Assembly (NCBI GenBank): GCA_050742415.1
Contig: JBOGIF010000116.1
Span: forward strand, 1-7,386
Direction: 5' to 3'
Length of the DNA stretch: 7,386 bases
Source: JBOGIF01 sp050742415
GTDB taxonomy: Bacteria > Actinomycetota > Acidimicrobiia > Acidimicrobiales > AC-14
The position numbers were made by a program, and so were the translations under genes. The notes under the pieces are model-generated. The model saw nothing but the letters and a program-made list of their open reading frames with translations, did not search any database and had not been told where the DNA came from. This document shows positions 4,882 through 7,386 of the stretch, piece by piece. Numbering within the stretch: position 1 is the first letter of the stretch; the number at the start of each line of letters is the position of its first letter.

Positions 4882-6078
4882 CTAGCGGCGCTTGCCCTTC
4901 TTCCGCGGCCGCGGGGAGCTGGAAGGCCGGTTGGCGGGCCGGGGACGCGACGTTCCCGAGCCCGACGCGGAGGCCTCCACGAGGGAGCCGTCGGCACCAG
5001 CACTGGCGTCGGCAGCGTCGTCGGGCTTCTTGGAGGTGGTCTTGGCTCCCGTCCCGCCGCCCCGTGCCGCCGCCGCGGCGGCGGGGGTGAGCAGGCCCGT
5101 ACCGCCTCCCTTGGCCTGGACCCGCTGGCGCAAGGTCGCGTAGCGCGCCTCGCGCTCCTTCAACATCGCCAGGATCGGCGCGGCCACGAAGATGGACGAA
5201 TAGGCACCCGTCAGGAGGCCGACCAGCAGGGCGAGCCCGAAGTCGTTGAGCGTCGTGGCTCCCAGGATCCCGGCGCCGATCACCAGGATCGACAGGATCG
5301 GCAGGATGGCCACCAGCGACGTGTTGAGAGAACGCATGAGGACCTGGTTCATGGACAGGTCGACGGCGTCCGAGTAGGTCATGCGCCCACCCGACAGCGT
5401 CTTGGTGTTCTCGTCGACCTTGTCGAAGACGACGATGGTGTCGTACAACGAGTAGCCGAGGATGGTCAGAAAGGCGACGACCGTGGCCGGCGTGACCTCG
5501 AACCGGCTTATCGAATAGACGCCGACGGTGACGAGGATGTCGTGGACCACCGCGGCCAACGCGGCCACGGCCATCTTCCACTCGAACCGCAGGGATATGT
5601 AGGCGCTGATGAGCACGAAGAACACGACAAGCGCGTTGCGGGCCTTCTTGGTGACGTCGCTACCCCACGACGGGCCCACGTCGTTGACGCTGACCTGCGA
5701 GGTCTCCACCTTGGCCAGCTCGGCCAGCTTGGCGGTGACCCGGGCCTGCTCCTCCGGCGGCCGCTGGTCGCCCTGCACCCGCAACAGGTCGCTGCCGTAG
5801 ACCTGGATCTTAGCGTTGCTGAGGCCCACCGACCGCAGGGCCTGGCGAGCTTCGGCCACCGAGACCCCCGGCGCCTTCACCTCCCAGGAGGCGCCGCCCT
5901 TGAAGTCGATCCCGTAGTTCAGGCCCTGGGTGAACAGCGAGAGCAGCCCGGCCAGGATGACGAGGGCCGAGAACAGGAACCACCGCCGCCGGCGCTCGAC
6001 GAACCGGAAGTCGGTCTCCCCGTTGTACAGCCGGTGCCAGATGTTGGCGCGCTTGGTGCCCGCGGCGTCGGGGCTCAT
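4882..6078 (-). CDS. secF: Protein translocase subunit SecF
   Basis: Inner part of the SecDF complex, an RND-like membrane protein that uses the proton motive force to pull secreted proteins out of the SecYEG channel. It has 398 residues. Order of parts: TM1 (about 33-50), the SecD/F signature GIDFKGG (56-62), a periplasm-facing P domain ending in VNDVGPSWG (131-139), then five more membrane segments between about 147 and 305. TM4 contains GYSLYDTIVVFDKVDEN (208-224); D213 matches the SecF aspartate implicated in proton movement. After residue 310 comes an 80-90-residue low-complexity tail rich in Gly, Ala, Ser, Pro and Lys, ending KKGKRR. The start is ATG 6076-6078: it overlaps the secD stop as ATGA and has GGAG seven bases upstream. 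The frame stays open further upstream (to 6570), but that sequence is a shadow of secD and lacks SecF character. Confidence 0.96.
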   Translation of the reverse strand: MSPDAAGTKRANIWHRLYNGETDFRFVERRRRWFLFSALVILAGLLSLFTQGLNYGIDFKGGASWEVKAPGVSVAEARQALRSVGLSNAKIQVYGSDLLRVQGDQRPPEEQARVTAKLAELAKVETSQVSVNDVGPSWGSDVTKKARNALVVFFVLISAYISLRFEWKMAVAALAAVVHDILVTVGVYSISRFEVTPATVVAFLTILGYSLYDTIVVFDKVDENTKTLSGGRMTYSDAVDLSMNQVLMRSLNTSLVAILPILSILVIGAGILGATTLNDFGLALLVGLLTGAYSSIFVAAPILAMLKEREARYATLRQRVQAKGGGTGLLTPAAAAAARGGGTGAKTTSKKPDDAADASAGADGSLVEASASGSGTSRPRPANRPSSSPRPRKKGKRR

Positions 6079-7386
6079 CGTCGCGCTCCGGCGGCGGGAG
6101 CCATGGCCGGCTCGGCGGCGGCTGGCGCGTTCAGGCCCCGGGCCACGCCCAGCCAGCGCGCCTCGGTGAACAAGCGGTTGCGACCGAGCAGCACCACCAT
6201 CGGACGGGTGAACAGGTAGGCGACGACCACGTCGAGGAGGGTCGACAGGGCCAGGAAGAAGGCGAAGCCCCGTACCGACCCGACGCTCAGCAGGTAGAGG
6301 ACCATGGCGCCGATGAAAGAGGCAGCGTCGGCGGCGAGGATGGTGCGGTAGGCCCGGGAGAAGCCGCGGTCGACCGACGACCGGATCGTCCGGCCGGCCC
6401 GGATCTCGTCCTTCAACCGCTCGAAGTAGACGACGTAGGAGTCGACGGTGACACCGACCGAGACGATGATGCCGGTGGCCCCGGCAAGGGTGAGAGAGAG
6501 GCCGGTGGTGGTGCCGAGGAAGCTCACGATCGAGTAGAGGACGCCGCCCGAGAGGACCAGTCCGAGCCACACCACCAGGCCAAGGGCCCGGTAGTAGAGG
6601 AGCATGTACAGGGCGACCAGGAGGAGGCCGACCAGCCCGGCCAGGATCCCGGCGTGCAGCGAGTCCTTTCCGAGGCTGGCCGAGACGGTCTGGACGGTCT
6701 GGCGGTCGAGCTGCACCGGCAGCGAGCCGTAGCGAAGGACGAGGGCGAGATCCTTGGCCTCACTCTCGGAGAACCGACCGGAGATCTCGCCGCTACCGCC
6801 GAAGTTCGTGCTGTTGAGAACGGGCGCCGACTTCACCGTGCCGTCGAGGTCGATGGCGATGCTCTTGCCTGTTCCCACCTTGACCGCCATGGCGTTCCAC
6901 TGGGTCTCGCCCTCGGACGTGAGGTCGAAGACGATCTTCCAGCCGCCGGACGTGGGCTCCACCTCGGCCCGTGCGTCCGATATCGCCTGGCCGCGCACCT
7001 CGGCGGGCCCGAGCAGGTACCGGGCGATGACCTTCTGCCTGGAGTCCTTCTGGGGGAGGATCACGGTGGCTTCAGGTGCGTCCTGCTCCGGCGGCGTAGT
7101 CGACGTGAGGTCGGGTATCTCGGGCGGCGGAGACCCGGGCACCGTGGTGGTGGGGCTCGACGGCTCGGCGGTCGCCGGCAGCGCCTGGATGACCGGCCGG
7201 AACAGGAGCTGGGCGGTCTGGCCCACCACCGAGAGGGCCCGGTCCTTGTCCTTGATGCCCGGGAGCTGGACGATGATGGTCTCGCCCTGGCGGGCGATCT
7301 CCGGCTCGGCCACCCCGAGGGCGTCTACGCGGCTGCGGATGATCTCGATCGCCTGGTCCAGCACCTCGGACGGGACCTTGTTGCGC
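6075..7386 (-). CDS. secD: Protein translocase subunit SecD, 5' end off window
   Basis: Partner of SecF in the proton-driven Sec accessory complex. The last 436 residues are visible; the N-terminal membrane segment and nearby signature lie beyond the right edge. The visible part opens in the P1 domain with RSRVDALGVAEPEI and IIVQLPGIKD, typical of SecD. Next come a Pro/Thr/Ser-rich stretch (visible residues about 68-105), more P1 (GRFSESEAKDLALVLRYGSLPVQL) and five membrane segments at about 245-264, 268-288, 296-318, 351-368 and 372-395. VTVDSYVVYFERLKDEI (visible 313-329) carries the conserved aspartate (visible 315) and FER of the SecD proton pathway. The C-terminus ends in a short Ala/Pro-rich tail. 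The GTG at 7362-7364 is an internal valine, not the start: family sequence continues upstream of it to the edge. In relatives yajC often precedes secD, but it is not visible here. Confidence 0.96.
   Translation of the reverse strand, partial: RNKVPSEVLDQAIEIIRSRVDALGVAEPEIARQGETIIVQLPGIKDKDRALSVVGQTAQLLFRPVIQALPATAEPSSPTTTVPGSPPPEIPDLTSTTPPEQDAPEATVILPQKDSRQKVIARYLLGPAEVRGQAISDARAEVEPTSGGWKIVFDLTSEGETQWNAMAVKVGTGKSIAIDLDGTVKSAPVLNSTNFGGSGEISGRFSESEAKDLALVLRYGSLPVQLDRQTVQTVSASLGKDSLHAGILAGLVGLLLVALYMLLYYRALGLVVWLGLVLSGGVLYSIVSFLGTTTGLSLTLAGATGIIVSVGVTVDSYVVYFERLKDEIRAGRTIRSSVDRGFSRAYRTILAADAASFIGAMVLYLLSVGSVRGFAFFLALSTLLDVVVAYLFTRPMVVLLGRNRLFTEARWLGVARGLNAPAAAEPAMAPAAGARR
6086..6089 (-). promoter_or_regulatory. 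Ribosome binding site of secF inside secD
   Basis: GGAG on the minus strand lies within the last codons of secD, with seven bases (CGCGACG) before the secF ATG. Together with the ATGA overlap it fixes the secF start and indicates coupled translation of SecD and SecF, which act as a complex. Confidence 0.65.

Noticed and set aside
4504..6219. 571-codon open frame on the plus strand opposite apt, secF and secD
   Set aside because: Antisense shadow: low-complexity Gln/Arg/Asp/Gly-rich translation with no family signal, running across three well-supported genes.
6079..6570. N-terminal extension of the secF frame upstream of 6078
   Set aside because: The extra 164 codons lie wholly within secD in another frame and encode a His/Arg/Pro-rich shadow. 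ATG 6076-6078 with GGAG and the ATGA overlap is the clear start.

Overview
The window is a stretch of high-GC bacterial chromosome (about 70 % G+C by eye, strong G/C bias at third codon positions). The order secD-secF-apt-rel on one strand, with hisS further along on the same strand, is a well-known actinobacterial housekeeping neighbourhood. Apparent leaderless starts with TAnnnT -10 boxes, a SecF with an 'LYDT' motif and a bifunctional Rel all fit Actinobacteriota. The exact lineage cannot be read from this window; a deep-branching actinobacterium or an environmental genome bin is possible.

Reading along the minus strand from the right edge: secD (5' end off the window), overlapping by four bases (ATGA) with secF; a 42-nt spacer; apt; a 10-nt gap; then rel (relA/spoT type), ending at 2052. 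SecD and SecF form the proton-motive-force-driven accessory of the Sec translocon. Apt salvages adenine to AMP. Rel makes and degrades (p)ppGpp. hisS (histidyl-tRNA synthetase) occupies 1-1203 on the same strand and runs off the left edge, missing roughly its last 20 codons.

The one accessory element lies between hisS and rel on the opposite strand: a two-gene type II toxin-antitoxin module of VapBC type (ribbon-helix-helix antitoxin 1267-1590, PIN-domain ribonuclease toxin 1587-2018). It diverges from hisS and converges on rel. Its toxin frame has no ATG, GTG or TTG that keeps the first catalytic aspartate. The only sensible start is a CTG overlapping the antitoxin stop (CTGA), so the GTG at 1617 would give a truncated, probably inactive protein. 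The 63-bp region between hisS and the antitoxin holds two divergent TAnnnT boxes, each exactly 6 nt from its ATG, which suggests that both genes make leaderless mRNAs. Short repeats overlapping the antitoxin -10 could be its operator.

I see no RNA genes, insertion sequences, CRISPR arrays, phage genes or wholly new system. No gene-free stretch exceeds 65 bases. The long open frames opposite rel, secF and hisS are GC-rich shadows. The points most worth a second look are the non-canonical toxin start and the compact shared control region.
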